From positions 620,001 through 684,000 of the forward strand of contig CAXXJE010000005.1 of NCBI GenBank assembly GCA_963675055.2: a stretch of 64,000 nt of DNA, given 5' to 3'. The position numbers and the translations under genes are program-made. Shown here piece after piece: positions 19,215 to 27,539 of this stretch. This DNA is from PGYT01 sp963675055. Lineage in GTDB: Bacteria; Bacteroidota; Ignavibacteria; Ignavibacteriales; Melioribacteraceae. Numbering within the stretch: position 1 is the stretch's first letter; every line of letters starts with the position of its first letter. The notes under the pieces are model-generated. The model was given only the letters and a program-made list of their open reading frames with translations. It searched no databases and was not told the origin of the DNA.

Positions 19215-19409
19215 TAATCCTCCTTGTGTTTAATCAATACAGCCAATAATTATGCCGAAAACAGTATGAATAAGCTATAATAAATTGTGGAAATTCGTCC
19301 ATATTGTACGTTTTTAAAGTGTTTTTTTGAACCAGAACTTAAGGCAATCAACAAGTGTCCGTTAATGGTGATTAGATGTACGATTCCGAACAGGGTTTAA
19401 AATAAAAAC

Positions 19410-19431
19410 GGGGACTCGAAAATAAATCCCC
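19410..19431 (-). terminator. Weak hairpin terminator after the four-repeat gene
   Basis: On the minus strand GGGGA and TCCCC pair across a 12-base loop and are followed by a GTTTTTATTTT tract. The hairpin lies 35 bases past the stop of the 19466-21178 gene and before the adaptor gene, which would separate the two transcription units. The stem is only five pairs. Confidence 0.4.
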
Positions 19432-19465
19432 ATTAACCACTCTTTGCAATCATCATAAAACACTA

Positions 19466-21178
19466 TTACTCTTCCAATAAAACTGTTATTCCGTATAATT
19501 CCGGATTATCCGGCGGTTCTGCATTCCAGTCGTTGTAAGAATGCGTATCATCCGTTTTGAAATGAACATAATATGTTCCGGCATCGAGCATTATCGTGCT
19601 ATTAAACATCCTGTTCTTTTTTGCACCGCCAGCTTTATCTGTTTTTCTATAAGTCATTTCCCAGATTATTCTGCCGCGGTCATTTTCAATCCAGCCGTAA
19701 TCATACATTCCCCCTCTGTCACCTTCGCCAAGCGCAATAATCCTGACTTTTCTAACATCTTCCAATTCAAACTTTTTACTCACTTCCTTATGATCGCGGA
19801 CACGTGTAAGTTCTGCAAGTACGTTATCATTCCTGTAATCATCTTCATTAAAAAGTTCGACATATTCCCTTTCATCTTTATCGGCTGCCCAGATAGTCAG
19901 TCCCCATCTTTCCGGATCCAGCGGACGCGATGCATTCCAGTCACGATAACTATGTGATCCGTCCGTTACATAGAAGGCAATATAATTACCATCCGGAAGA
20001 TCTATAGAACCATCAAACATCCTGTTCTTATCGGCTCCTCCGCCATTTTCGGTACGTCTCATTGTCATTTTCCATACGGTTTCTTTAGTATCAGCATCTA
20101 TAATCCAGCCGTAATCCGCGAGAGAACTGCTGGTACCTTCACCCAGACAAAATACTTTAAGTTCCATATCTTTCTTCAGACTAAATCCCTGCGATCTGAA
20201 TTCATCATCGCCGACTCTTATTATCTCAACAACAGGTTCAACTCTGTCTTCAGGTGAAAACTCCTCGACATAATCCAGATCCGATTCATTAACCGCCCAG
20301 ATTGTTATACCATAGAATTGCGGGTCATTTGGAGGGAGTACATTCCATTCGTCATAAGAATGCGAATCATCCGAAGTATATTTGACGCTGTAACTTCCTG
20401 CCGGCAAAGTCAACTCTCGGTCGCTTACAATATTTTTCTTTCCGCCGCCGGCATGATCAGCTCTTCTCGAATCCATCGTCCAGAATCTTTCATGATTATT
20501 CTCATCATAAATCCAGGCAAAATCATAAAGAGTTCCATTCCTTCCTTCACCGAGAGCGTAAATATGTATCCTTACATCCTCGGTAAGAGTAAAATTTCTT
20601 TCATAGTCCTCGTAATCACCCACACGAGTGATTGAAACTATCGCGTTTTCTACTTTATCATCAACCAGTCTTGCCGGACTAACAATCTCAAAATCATCTT
20701 TAGGGCCGATGACCTTCATATATAAACTGCGTCGAAGACTAGCTTTGTATTTATTCTTTCCGAATATATTGCTCCAAAAATCACCCCACCCGGTTATTTT
20801 GGTAAAATTCCGTACCGAACCGCCATAATATACTTCATAACTTCCCGGTTCAAGATCAATTGTTGCTTCAAATACAAATTCACCTTCATCCTCATCATAA
20901 TCGGATTCATCCCGCAAATGCCAGACAACACGGCGTGTTTCGGAATTCAGAATCCAACCATAAAATGCCATTTCTTCATCCCAATGCCCGAATGTAGCGG
21001 CGGTTCCTTGAATTTCTATTTCTGCAGATTCAGACAAAGTAAATGCGGACATATCAATTTCACCCGGACTAACCTTTCCAACCAGGATCTCATTCTCAGA
21101 CTGGGCTTGGAGAACGGCTACACTCATTAATATGAGTGCCGAAATCACGTCTAATCTTATTTTCGATACACTGAACAT
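19466..21178 (-). CDS. Secreted protein of four related beta-type repeats, function unknown
   Basis: This 570-residue protein has a signal peptide (cleavage near VLQAQS) and four successive units of roughly 120 residues. The first (about 40-165) is divergent. The other three (about 180-300, 312-438 and 452-570) share an ALGEG-type strand, a YxWI-type core, an AGG(A/G)KKN loop and a closing D-x-S/T-H-S-Y-x-x-W-N ... P-E/Q-x-Y/W-G-I/L-T motif. I do not recognise the family. GGAAGGG sits 4 bases before the ATG. It lies between the efflux operon and the divergent two-component genes. A periplasmic or surface binding role is only a guess. Confidence 0.8.
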   Translation of the reverse strand: MFSVSKIRLDVISALILMSVAVLQAQSENEILVGKVSPGEIDMSAFTLSESAEIEIQGTAATFGHWDEEMAFYGWILNSETRRVVWHLRDESDYDEDEGEFVFEATIDLEPGSYEVYYGGSVRNFTKITGWGDFWSNIFGKNKYKASLRRSLYMKVIGPKDDFEIVSPARLVDDKVENAIVSITRVGDYEDYERNFTLTEDVRIHIYALGEGRNGTLYDFAWIYDENNHERFWTMDSRRADHAGGGKKNIVSDRELTLPAGSYSVKYTSDDSHSYDEWNVLPPNDPQFYGITIWAVNESDLDYVEEFSPEDRVEPVVEIIRVGDDEFRSQGFSLKKDMELKVFCLGEGTSSSLADYGWIIDADTKETVWKMTMRRTENGGGADKNRMFDGSIDLPDGNYIAFYVTDGSHSYRDWNASRPLDPERWGLTIWAADKDEREYVELFNEDDYRNDNVLAELTRVRDHKEVSKKFELEDVRKVRIIALGEGDRGGMYDYGWIENDRGRIIWEMTYRKTDKAGGAKKNRMFNSTIMLDAGTYYVHFKTDDTHSYNDWNAEPPDNPELYGITVLLEE

Positions 21179-21331
21179 AAGCCCTTCCTAAATTATTTGA
21201 TGGCGAATTTTTAGACGCACCTGTTTTAAAATAGTTTTATACGAAAAACATGTATTTTAATTCAAGAATGTTATATTCTGTGGTCATAATTCTAAAATGC
21301 AGTGTTCATTTTCGTACACTTCCATCTTGAA

Positions 21332-21346
21332 AATTCACTATATTTG
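21332..21346 (+). promoter_or_regulatory. Bacteroidota-like promoter -7 element before the NtrC-type regulator
   Basis: The 15-mer AATTCACTATATTTG recurs here exactly as at 12755-12769. Its TATATTTG matches TAnnTTTG. It ends 54 bases before the ATG at 21401, nearly the same distance as at the other copy, which supports promoter function. Confidence 0.5.
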
Positions 21347-21400
21347 AGGGATTCCGGACAGGCATAACATTTGAGTCATTCCGCCAAAAAAAGAAGGATT

Positions 21401-22777
21401 ATGACAAAGCAAAAATCTAACATACTAATCGTAGATGATAACGAAGACCTACTTTTAGCAGCGAAACTGCTGTTAAAACCGCATGTTGAAAAAGTCTGTA
21501 CGGAAAAGAATCCTGAAAACATTCCGGCATTAATTGCCCAAAACAACTTTGATGTAATATTTCTCGACATGAATTTTACGCAGGATATGACAAGCGGACA
21601 GGAAGGTTTTTACTGGCTTAAAAAAATAATGAGTATCGATCCGGCATCTGTTGTAATTTTAATTACAGCATATGGCGATGTTGAAATGGCCGTAAAAGCT
21701 GTGAAAGAAGGGGCTACAGATTTTGTTTTAAAACCATGGCAGAACGAAAAATTTCTGGCAACGCTCTCATCAGCTCTTAACCTTCGAAAATCTAAGCTGG
21801 AATTACAGAGCCTTAAGTCACGCCAAAAACAACTAAGTGAAGATCTGGATGCGAAATTTCATGATATAATCGGAGTTTCGGAATGTATGCAGCAGGTATT
21901 CAATACTATCCAGAAAGTTGCTGTAACCGACGCGAACATACTAATAACCGGGGAGAACGGTACAGGAAAGGAACTTGTCGCACGAGCACTTCACAGAAAT
22001 TCCAACAGAGTAAATGAAGTATTTATAAATGTTGATATGGGGGCTATTAATCCCTCACTATTCGAAAGTGAATTATTCGGGCATGTACGGGGCTCCTTCA
22101 CCGATGCGAAAGAAGACAGAGCCGGAAGGTTCGAAGTAGCTTCCGGCGGTACTCTGTTCCTCGATGAAATAGGAAACCTGTCGGTTGAATTACAGGCCAA
22201 ACTCTTAACTGTAATCCAGAATCGCGAGGTTGCGAGGGTCGGTTCGAACAAGTACAACCCAATAGACATACGTTTGATCTGCGCAACAAATCTTGATCTT
22301 TTCCAGCTTGTTAAGGAAGCAAAATTCAGACAGGATTTAATTTACAGGATAAACACCGTAGAAATTCACCTGCCTCCGCTGCGGGAACGCAAGGAAGATA
22401 TACCCCTGCTCGTTGAACACTTCCTGCATTTCAATAAGCGGAAATACAACAAGCCGAATCTAACGATAAGTGAAGAGACTATTAAAAGATTGACATACTA
22501 TAATTGGCCCGGTAATATTAGGGAACTACAGCACGCTATCGAAAGAGCGGTTATTTTATCGGACGATAATGTACTGCAGCCCGGTGATTTTTTCCTGAAC
22601 AAAAAAAGCGGCTCTGAGTTCGGTGAGAGTTTTGACAGTTATAATCTTGAAGAGGTTGAAAAAAATATAATTACCAAGGTACTCTCAAAGAATGATAGTA
22701 ACATTTCCAAAGCAGCAAAAGAACTTGGTTTGACTCGGACATCGTTGTACAGACGACTTGAGAAATACGGATTATAG
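21401..22777 (+). CDS. Sigma-54-dependent NtrC-family response regulator
   Basis: This 458-residue regulator has a receiver domain (acidic pair Asp12-Asp13, phosphoacceptor Asp56 in FLDMNF). An AAA+ domain follows, with Walker A GENGTGKE and LFLDEIG Walker B, then a C-terminal Fis-type helix-turn-helix (NISKAAKELGLTRTSLYRRL). It should activate sigma-54 promoters when phosphorylated. The sigma-54 contact loop reads GSFTDA instead of GAFTGA. I chose ATG 21401, preceded by AAGAAGG; the frame also allows TTG 21371. The histidine kinase follows by 41 bases. The divergent arrangement suggests control of the adjacent efflux operon or repeat-protein gene. Confidence 0.92.
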   Translation: MTKQKSNILIVDDNEDLLLAAKLLLKPHVEKVCTEKNPENIPALIAQNNFDVIFLDMNFTQDMTSGQEGFYWLKKIMSIDPASVVILITAYGDVEMAVKAVKEGATDFVLKPWQNEKFLATLSSALNLRKSKLELQSLKSRQKQLSEDLDAKFHDIIGVSECMQQVFNTIQKVAVTDANILITGENGTGKELVARALHRNSNRVNEVFINVDMGAINPSLFESELFGHVRGSFTDAKEDRAGRFEVASGGTLFLDEIGNLSVELQAKLLTVIQNREVARVGSNKYNPIDIRLICATNLDLFQLVKEAKFRQDLIYRINTVEIHLPPLRERKEDIPLLVEHFLHFNKRKYNKPNLTISEETIKRLTYYNWPGNIRELQHAIERAVILSDDNVLQPGDFFLNKKSGSEFGESFDSYNLEEVEKNIITKVLSKNDSNISKAAKELGLTRTSLYRRLEKYGL

Positions 22778-22818
22778 TTATATTAACACATCCAATTAAA
22801 TTACGAAGCTAGTACGAA

Positions 22819-24147
22819 TTGAAAAACTTTCGGCTGAATATTATTGCAAGGATTATTGTACTTTCGCTTACAATCTTCCTCCTGATCTACACCGTTCAGA
22901 ATACTAATCTTACTGCGACTGTTATCATTATCGTGTTTGTTATTATCCTGCAGGTGGCTTCAATCATTAAATATGTTGAAATGACAAACAGAGAACTCAC
23001 AAGGTTCTTTTTGTCCATCAAACATTCGGACTTCTCACAAACGTTCCCTGAACATGGTTTGGGCAAATCATTTAACGAATTAAGTTCTGCTTTTAATTCC
23101 GTTATTGAAAAATTCAGGAAAGCACGAAGCGACAAGGAAGAACACCTACGATATCTTCAGACAGTTATGCAGCATGTCGGAGTAGGCTTAATTTCATATG
23201 ATCAGGATGGGAACGTTGAGTTTATAAACAACGCGGCAAAGAAACTTCTTAAGGTTAATTTCCTGAATAACATTTCACAGCTTAATAAGGTTTCGGCAGG
23301 GCTGAGCGAAGGAATTGCTAATATCTCAACCGGGACGAAAGCCACTATAAATATTACCGGCGAGGAGGAAATAGTACAGCTTGTACTTTATACAACAGTT
23401 TTCCGCATGCGAAACCAGACGTATACACTCGTCGCTCTTCAGAGTATTCAAAGTGAACTTGAAGATAAAGAAATGGACGCGTGGCAGAAACTTATTCGTG
23501 TACTGACTCACGAGATAATGAATTCGGTTACTCCTATATCGTCCCTTGCCGGTACAGTCAATACAATGCTCATGAATGGCGATTCGATGTCGCAGGAATC
23601 AGTGGATGATATTAAAAGCGCTGTAGCTACAATACAGAAGCGGAGTGAGGGACTGATCCACTTTGTTGAAAACTACCGTAATCTTACGAAGATACCCAAG
23701 CCGAATTTTGAAATATTTAAAATCAGCAGTTTGTTCAAGAGACTTGAGAACTTACTTGCAGATGATTTTGGAGAATCGGGTATTAACCTGAGTTTTTCAG
23801 TCGATCCCGAATCATTAGAAGTAACGGCTGATCCTGAACTGATCGAGCAGGTTATGATAAATATATTGATAAACGCGAGGCACGCCGTGCAGCATATTGA
23901 AGGACCCCAAGTTATTGTAATTTCCCATATAGATGAGCGCGGGAGAATTGTTATAAGAATTATTGATAATGGGCCGGGAATAAGCCAGGATGTGCGGGAA
24001 AAAATATTCATCCCGTTTTATACTACGAAAAAAGAAGGTTCCGGTATCGGTTTAAGTTTGTCCCGTCAGATAATGCGATCGCACGGCGGGAATATTCGGG
24101 TTAATTCCAAGCCAGGAGTCGGTTCTACTTTCATCCTCAGATTCTAA
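22819..24147 (+). CDS. Sensor histidine kinase (NtrB/AtoS-like)
   Basis: This 442-residue kinase has two transmembrane helices at about residues 10-27 and 31-51 with almost no periplasmic loop. A HAMP-like linker and a PAS-type domain (about 110-210) follow. The DHp helix carries His231 in LTHEIMNSVTPI, and the catalytic domain has N (NILINARHA), G1 (DNGPGI) and G2 (GSGIGLSLS) boxes. The small loop implies sensing in the membrane or cytoplasm. The start is TTG. It pairs with the regulator just upstream. Confidence 0.9.
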   Translation: MKNFRLNIIARIIVLSLTIFLLIYTVQNTNLTATVIIIVFVIILQVASIIKYVEMTNRELTRFFLSIKHSDFSQTFPEHGLGKSFNELSSAFNSVIEKFRKARSDKEEHLRYLQTVMQHVGVGLISYDQDGNVEFINNAAKKLLKVNFLNNISQLNKVSAGLSEGIANISTGTKATINITGEEEIVQLVLYTTVFRMRNQTYTLVALQSIQSELEDKEMDAWQKLIRVLTHEIMNSVTPISSLAGTVNTMLMNGDSMSQESVDDIKSAVATIQKRSEGLIHFVENYRNLTKIPKPNFEIFKISSLFKRLENLLADDFGESGINLSFSVDPESLEVTADPELIEQVMINILINARHAVQHIEGPQVIVISHIDERGRIVIRIIDNGPGISQDVREKIFIPFYTTKKEGSGIGLSLSRQIMRSHGGNIRVNSKPGVGSTFILRF

Positions 24148-24154
24148 AACTTTT

Positions 24155-25243
24155 CTATCTCAAATTCCGCTGATACTCCCTTGCCTCTTCGCGTGAATTA
24201 AAATAACCTATGCGAACCCTGTACCATGTACCGCGTTTATTCCTTGGATGAGCTTCGACATAATATGCGTTGTGACCTTTAGCCTTTAATCTCCGTACTT
24301 CCTGTTCGGCAATATTTTTTCGCTTCCATGATGATACCTGGAAACAAAATTGATGACCATCCGTGAAAATTGTATTTGTTACATTAGTCTCGTTTGCCAA
24401 ATCATATTCCGGTGGTTCTTCTTCGGTTATCACTTCAGTTTCCGGCGCCTCAGCCGGTGCGGGACTCTCGTCGGAGCTAATAATTTCAATATAATCACCC
24501 GTGGCAGGATCATAAATTTGCGCTACACGCGCTCCTTCCGGAATATCACTGGTTTTATACGGCAGATCAACAGGATCAGTATCAGGCCCGATATTATTTT
24601 CACGCAATGTTATTCCCGCCTGTACCGGCTGGTCGATTTCCACAGTGCCGGATTCCGTTTCCTGATCCGATACTTCTTCGTCGGCTGGAATGCCGCTGGA
24701 GTCTTGTGCAAAGCTGTCAACAGTCCGGTCGTTCAAACTGTCAATTCTCTGAGCGATTGCAGAATCAGCATCTATAGTTAGTGCCATATCCTCTTCCGGA
24801 TTTTCAATCTCAACCCCGGCAAGTTCAGCGACTTTATAATAGATATCAGCTACGTTTTCATCATCGCTTACAGGCTCGTATAATATCCTTGCACCACCCC
24901 CGATTATCGGATTATAGTTTTGTGATATTATCTTTCCGATCTCGTCGTAAAAGAGATTGCCAACAACTGTATAGCTGTTTCCCGGAATATTAAATAAATA
25001 CTGTGTCCGGGAACGTTTTGCCTGCGACGATGAGTTCTCAATATCGAAAGGTTCATTATAAATTTCGAGCACCCAGACGGAGATCTGCTCATCAGAAACA
25101 TTCATTGTTGTAGTATCTACAAATGCAGTTTTAACATCGTTCTTTTCAATCTGATACCACCGTCCCCGCCGCTGCCCCTGAACTGTGCAGGCGATTAACA
25201 GTAATGTTATTAGTAAATAATTTGGTTTAAGCTTTTTTTCCAT
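24155..25243 (-). CDS. SPOR-domain lipoprotein
   Basis: This 362-residue envelope protein has a lipobox LIAC with Cys19 as the probable lipidated residue. An N-terminal domain of unknown type (about 25-150) follows. A long acidic Glu/Asp/Pro-rich linker (about 150-290) leads to a C-terminal SPOR domain (FCFQVSSWKRKNIAEQEVRR ... WYRVRIGYF), which binds denuded peptidoglycan glycans at division sites. It is convergent with the histidine kinase (7-base gap) and divergent from the DUF2156 gene. Confidence 0.82.
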   Translation of the reverse strand: MEKKLKPNYLLITLLLIACTVQGQRRGRWYQIEKNDVKTAFVDTTTMNVSDEQISVWVLEIYNEPFDIENSSSQAKRSRTQYLFNIPGNSYTVVGNLFYDEIGKIISQNYNPIIGGGARILYEPVSDDENVADIYYKVAELAGVEIENPEEDMALTIDADSAIAQRIDSLNDRTVDSFAQDSSGIPADEEVSDQETESGTVEIDQPVQAGITLRENNIGPDTDPVDLPYKTSDIPEGARVAQIYDPATGDYIEIISSDESPAPAEAPETEVITEEEPPEYDLANETNVTNTIFTDGHQFCFQVSSWKRKNIAEQEVRRLKAKGHNAYYVEAHPRNKRGTWYRVRIGYFNSREEAREYQRNLR

Positions 25244-25364
25244 GCCGGCTTGAAAGTTATTCTTAATAACTTATTATAGATTTAATAATATAATAAAGAT
25301 AATAATTCAAAGAGTTATAAAGTTGTAAATATTTGTTGTTCCTCAATTTTTAGATACGTCGCCA

Positions 25365-26294
25365 ATGCAAAACTACAATCTTCCACTAAGCTGGGTTTTA
25401 TTACCGCCCTCGAAATACTATCCGCCGGAGAATGTATCTCTCCCGGGGAAATTCGTCTGGCATGCACTGTCATACATTCCCGATAACTCATCATGGCTGA
25501 AAGAATTTGAAAAAACAACCGGTAAAATTCTCATTAGAGGCGTCGGCAGAGCTGCTGCAATTAAGTTAAAAGAAAACGGCTATAAAACACATCTCACGGG
25601 TGAAGAGGCGGTAATAGATCTCAGTAATAAACTCCACTGGAAAAAATCCGTTAAAGAACTTTACCGCCGTGGAAGGAAAACAGGACATGTAATTGAAATA
25701 CCTTATTCCGCTAAAGCTGCATCTGATTTGAACAGGTTTAAGAAATATTGCAGACATGGCGGGAAACCTGAGTTACGCTACCTGTTTAATAATGCATTCC
25801 TGCCGTCAACCAGATTATTCATTGTTTGTAATGAAGAAGATAAATGGCTAGCGGCAGTCGTACTTTCAAAGAACAACGTTGAGAAGTATCAATGTGAAAT
25901 GCTATTGAAAAGAAAAGGCAAGTACCGCGGAGTAATGGAGTATTTAATAATGGAAATTGCCGGGATGCTTAAAGCCGAGGGAGTGCGCGAGTTCAGTTTG
26001 GGTGAAGTTCCGTTCGTTAAAATGGATTTTGAAAATAAAGTAGTCAATATACTTTTTTCGGTTATGCGACCAATAATTTCATTAAGTTACAGTTACAAAG
26101 GATTGTTCTTTTTCAAAAATAAATTCAGTCCCGAATGGAAACCGATATACCTTTGCGCGAACAGTAATATTAAATTAATTGATCTGTTCATACTATCACT
26201 AAGAACTAATTTCCTAAATTTGATTGTGTATAATTTGAAAGAACAATCTCGCGCCCTTCTAAAAATCCATCGGAAAAGTGGAAATAAGAAGTAA
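25365..26294 (+). CDS. DUF2156 / LPG-synthetase C-terminal (MprF catalytic-like) protein
   Basis: This 309-residue soluble protein resembles the GNAT-like C-terminal domain of phosphatidylglycerol lysyltransferase MprF. The closing motif VREFSLGEVPFV corresponds to the LGxAPL-type segment, followed by the SYKGLFFFKNKFSPEW region typical of the family. It lacks the transmembrane flippase half of MprF. It may transfer an amino acid or acyl group to a lipid or other acceptor, but the acceptor is unknown. The gene is alone upstream of an Rrf2 regulator. Confidence 0.72.
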   Translation: MQNYNLPLSWVLLPPSKYYPPENVSLPGKFVWHALSYIPDNSSWLKEFEKTTGKILIRGVGRAAAIKLKENGYKTHLTGEEAVIDLSNKLHWKKSVKELYRRGRKTGHVIEIPYSAKAASDLNRFKKYCRHGGKPELRYLFNNAFLPSTRLFIVCNEEDKWLAAVVLSKNNVEKYQCEMLLKRKGKYRGVMEYLIMEIAGMLKAEGVREFSLGEVPFVKMDFENKVVNILFSVMRPIISLSYSYKGLFFFKNKFSPEWKPIYLCANSNIKLIDLFILSLRTNFLNLIVYNLKEQSRALLKIHRKSGNKK

Positions 26295-26313
26295 TTCAAG
26301 CATTTCATAAATC

Positions 26314-26342
26314 TTGACAAAAAGATTGCATTTACTTATTTT
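26314..26342 (+). promoter_or_regulatory. Near-consensus -35/-10 promoter of the Rrf2 gene
   Basis: TTGACA (26314-26319) and TATTTT (26337-26342) are separated by 17 bases, an ideal housekeeping-promoter spacing. The ATG lies about 75 bases further. A direct repeat AGATATT occurs at 26350-26356 and 26369-26375, 19 bases apart, with ATTCGAAT between them. It may be an autoregulatory operator. Confidence 0.5.
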
Positions 26343-26416
26343 GTTATTCAGATATTCGAATCCAATAAAGATATTAAGTTTCAGAAGTTTAATAACCAAT
26401 TTAACGAGGCAAGATA

Positions 26417-26845
26417 ATGATCTATACCAAAACCGGGGAATACGCAATCAGAGCGATTCTGTTCCTGGCAAGACAACCGAAAGAATCCTTGATTATGTCT
26501 TCTGAAATTGCAAAAAGTGAAGAAATTCCAGCACATTATTTAGCTAAAATACTGCAGCGCATGGCTAAGTACGGATACGTTGATTCATTCAAGGGTAGAG
26601 GCGGCGGATTTAAGATTACTGAACTGGCAAAGAAAAGCTCTATACTCGAAATCGTTGAAAGAGTTGAAGGTCCTGTAATTAACCTGAAGTGTGTAACAGG
26701 TCTTAAAGAATGCTCTGATGAGAATCCATGTCCATTGCACGAGGAATGGGCTGAATTAAGAAACAGAATTTACAACCTGATTTCAAGTAAATCAGTTCAG
26801 GAAGTTGCTCAGAAGTATTCGGAAACTCTCCGGAAGAAGAATTAA
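26417..26845 (+). CDS. Rrf2-family transcriptional regulator, likely Fe-S binding
   Basis: This 142-residue regulator has the N-terminal winged helix typical of Rrf2 proteins (YTKTGEYAIRAILFLA, wing GRGGGF). A cysteine loop reads C-x6-C-x5-C within KCVTGLKECSDENPC. In IscR, NsrR and RsrR the corresponding cysteines hold an iron-sulfur cluster that senses redox state, nitric oxide or cluster supply. No isc or suf gene is nearby, so the target is unknown. A GAGG precedes the ATG. Confidence 0.88.
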   Translation: MIYTKTGEYAIRAILFLARQPKESLIMSSEIAKSEEIPAHYLAKILQRMAKYGYVDSFKGRGGGFKITELAKKSSILEIVERVEGPVINLKCVTGLKECSDENPCPLHEEWAELRNRIYNLISSKSVQEVAQKYSETLRKKN

Positions 26846-26858
26846 ACTTTTGCATTAT

Positions 26859-26890
26859 AAGGGGGACTGAAAAGTCTCCCTTACTTTTTT
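26859..26890 (+). terminator. Strong rho-independent terminator after the Rrf2 gene
   Basis: A ten-pair stem (26859-26868 with 26873-26882, one G-U pair) closes a GAAA tetraloop and is followed by ACTTTTTT. It overlaps the stop codon of the convergent O-methyltransferase gene, so the two genes share this end. Confidence 0.85.
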
Positions 26891-27522
26891 ATACCCACAC
26901 CCAACCCATCACCAACAGGAATAATTGAAGTCTTCAATCCATCCGTATTCATAAACGCCTTATTGAATTCCCTGATGATTTTTGTAGAACGTTTATATTT
27001 CGGCGGGACTCTTGAAGCCGCCGTAAAGCCATGCCACAACAAGTTGTCGACTATGTAAATTCCACCCTTCTTTAACAGTCTGAGCGAAACCTCGAATAGA
27101 TTTAAATAGTCCTCTTTATCCGCATCTAGAAATATCAGATCATACTTACTCTTAAGCCCAGGAATTAGCTCCATCGCTTCCCCTTTAATAAGATTTATAT
27201 GCTTCGACATTCCGGATCGTTTAACGAATTTCTGTGCCAGCGGAATATTATCTTTACTCTTTTCAAGCGTGTCAATCAAACAATCCTTGCCCAGGCAGCG
27301 GGCGATTCTTATAGTTGAATAAGCGATTGCAGTTCCTATTTCAAGTACTCTGCGAGGTTTTTTAACCATAACAATCTGCTCAAGAAATGCGGCAGAATTG
27401 GTATCTAGAATAGGAATTCGTTTAGCCGCGGCAAACTCTTCCATTTCCGTGATTAGACTATCGCTGCTGGTGTGAAATTGTTTGAGATAATTCTGTTGTG
27501 GTTTGAAAAGGATTTTATCCAT
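26881..27522 (-). CDS. Class I SAM-dependent O-methyltransferase
   Basis: This 213-residue protein belongs to the catechol O-methyltransferase-like (Methyltransf_3) family. Motif I reads VLEIGTAIAYSTIRIA, and the metal-binding DADKEDY segment and NLLWHG follow in family order. It methylates a hydroxyl of an unidentified acceptor. The gene starts just 17 bases after the subtilase gene on the same strand. Its stop codon lies inside the shared terminator stem. Confidence 0.88.
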   Translation of the reverse strand: MDKILFKPQQNYLKQFHTSSDSLITEMEEFAAAKRIPILDTNSAAFLEQIVMVKKPRRVLEIGTAIAYSTIRIARCLGKDCLIDTLEKSKDNIPLAQKFVKRSGMSKHINLIKGEAMELIPGLKSKYDLIFLDADKEDYLNLFEVSLRLLKKGGIYIVDNLLWHGFTAASRVPPKYKRSTKIIREFNKAFMNTDGLKTSIIPVGDGLGVGIKK

Positions 27523-27539
27523 TGATAAAGTACTTCCAA

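Noticed and set aside
21371..21400. TTG start adding ten residues to the response regulator
   Set aside because: ATG 21401 has a better ribosome-binding site and begins directly at the receiver domain.
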